From JBEKJU01 sp050011095 (GTDB taxonomy: Bacteria; Desulfobacterota; Syntrophorhabdia; Syntrophorhabdales; WCHB1-27), in contig JBEKJU010000373.1 of assembly GCA_050011095.1 (NCBI GenBank), forward strand, positions 1-5,305: a DNA stretch of 5,305 bases, given 5' to 3'. Positions 5,006 through 5,305 of this stretch are shown in pieces. The notes beneath the pieces are model-generated. The model ran no database searches. It had not been told where the DNA came from and saw nothing but the letters and a program-made list of their open reading frames with translations. The position numbers were made by a program, and so were the translations under genes. How positions within the stretch are numbered: the first letter of the stretch is position 1; every line of letters begins with the position of its first letter.

Positions 5006-5120
5006 TTATCTGCAAGGGGTAGCGAACCCTTTCCCGATTTTACCCTTTTCGAGTCTCCACGGTACTGAATCGGCATTACCGGAGGACAGGGTATTCCTTG
5101 TTTTCAGGGGTAGGAAACTC

Positions 5121-5162
5121 ATGTCTACTAGACAGGAACTATACAGGGCCATGGTACAATAA
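5121..5162 (+). CDS. Possible 13-residue leader peptide
   Basis: ATG 5121 to TAA 5160-5162 encodes MSTRQELYRAMVQ, preceded by GGGGTAGGA at a suitable distance. It lies upstream of a stem-loop (5187-5209) and of the gene beginning at 5244. No amino-acid run suggests classical attenuation. It may be chance. Confidence 0.2.
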   Translation: MSTRQELYRAMVQ

Positions 5163-5186
5163 CGGGGGATAGGCCGACGGGCCGAC

Positions 5187-5209
5187 AAGGGCGGAACCCT
5201 ACCGCCCTT
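5187..5209 (+). terminator. Stem-loop, possible terminator before the gene at 5244
   Basis: AAGGGCGG (5187-5194) and CCGCCCTT (5202-5209) form a perfect 8-bp stem with a 7-base loop, followed by CCCTTTTC. The T tract is poor, so termination would be weak. A direct repeat GGCCGAC (5172-5178 and 5180-5186) lies just before it. It could instead be a regulatory structure in the leader of the next gene. Confidence 0.5.
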
Positions 5210-5243
5210 CCCTTTTCACTCAGGGGACCGCAAGGGGGCGGAC

Positions 5244-5305
5244 ATGGAAACGGGCACGTGGTACACGAGCAAAGACGTGATGGAGCAATGTAAGATAAAT
5301 GCCGT
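5244..5305 (+). CDS. Helix-turn-helix or excisionase-like protein, cut by the right edge
   Basis: ATG 5244 follows a G-rich ribosome-binding site (AAGGGGGCG, 5232-5240), and the frame is open to the window end. The 20 visible residues (METGTWYTSKDVMEQCKINA) resemble the opening of MerR/AlpA/excisionase-type DNA-binding domains. In these, a short Tyr-Thr/Ser segment starts the first helix (TSKDVMEQCKIN), as in the common 'YTxxEVAxxLxVS' pattern. A small excisionase or regulator next to a tRNA attachment site is typical of integrated islands and phages, so the position agrees. Only the N-terminus is visible, and other proteins with an N-terminal winged helix remain possible. Confidence 0.45.
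   Translation, partial: METGTWYTSKDVMEQCKINA

Noticed and set aside
4950..5162. Plus-strand open frame of 70 codons
   Set aside because: Its first part is the antisense of the tRNA-Arg remnant, and the rest lacks protein character. Only the last 13 codons have a plausible start.

Overview
The window is from a bacterial chromosome or large accessory region. Its moderately GC-rich genes use ordinary bacterial signals: Shine-Dalgarno sites, ATGA stop/start overlaps, GTG and TTG starts, and Rho-independent terminators. The host cannot be named from the sequence. A Gram-negative bacterium, possibly of the Deltaproteobacteria sensu lato, is only an impression.

The main content (about 1343-4750) is one apparently complete 'recombinase in trio' (RIT) element. 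Three different tyrosine recombinases (ritA, ritB, ritC) lie head to tail on the plus strand, and each gene overlaps the next by the four bases ATGA. They are enclosed by terminal inverted repeats: 1343-1382 on the left, and 4688-4727 on the right in opposite orientation. The ends are unequal, because the right end carries a second exact 22-bp copy of the repeat (4729-4750). All three enzymes keep the nucleophilic tyrosine and the box I and box II arginines. RitA has Tyr where box II normally has His. The genes are probably co-translated and act together in recombining the element's own ends. How RIT elements move is, as far as I know, not established.

Left of the element (1-696) are plus-strand coding remnants of unknown family, which look frameshifted or interrupted. 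They end at a clear Rho-independent terminator (713-752). The stretch 753-1342 has no convincing gene. It holds a 15-bp palindrome, a stretch that may be an insertion-sequence end, and one weak minus-strand small ORF.

Right of the element (4751-5243) there is no sizeable gene but dense structure: an 11-bp-arm inverted repeat overlapping the RIT boundary, two families of short tandem repeats, a minus-strand terminator, and the 3' half of a tRNA-Arg(UCU) gene cut in its anticodon loop. A tRNA 3' half followed by its own terminator is what remains on the host side after an integrative element inserts into a tRNA gene. By that geometry a second integrated element starts at about 5006 and runs out of the window to the right. 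The gene starting at 5244 looks like a small helix-turn-helix or excisionase-type protein, which fits. The RIT element would then sit just outside that island, at a recombination-prone tRNA locus.
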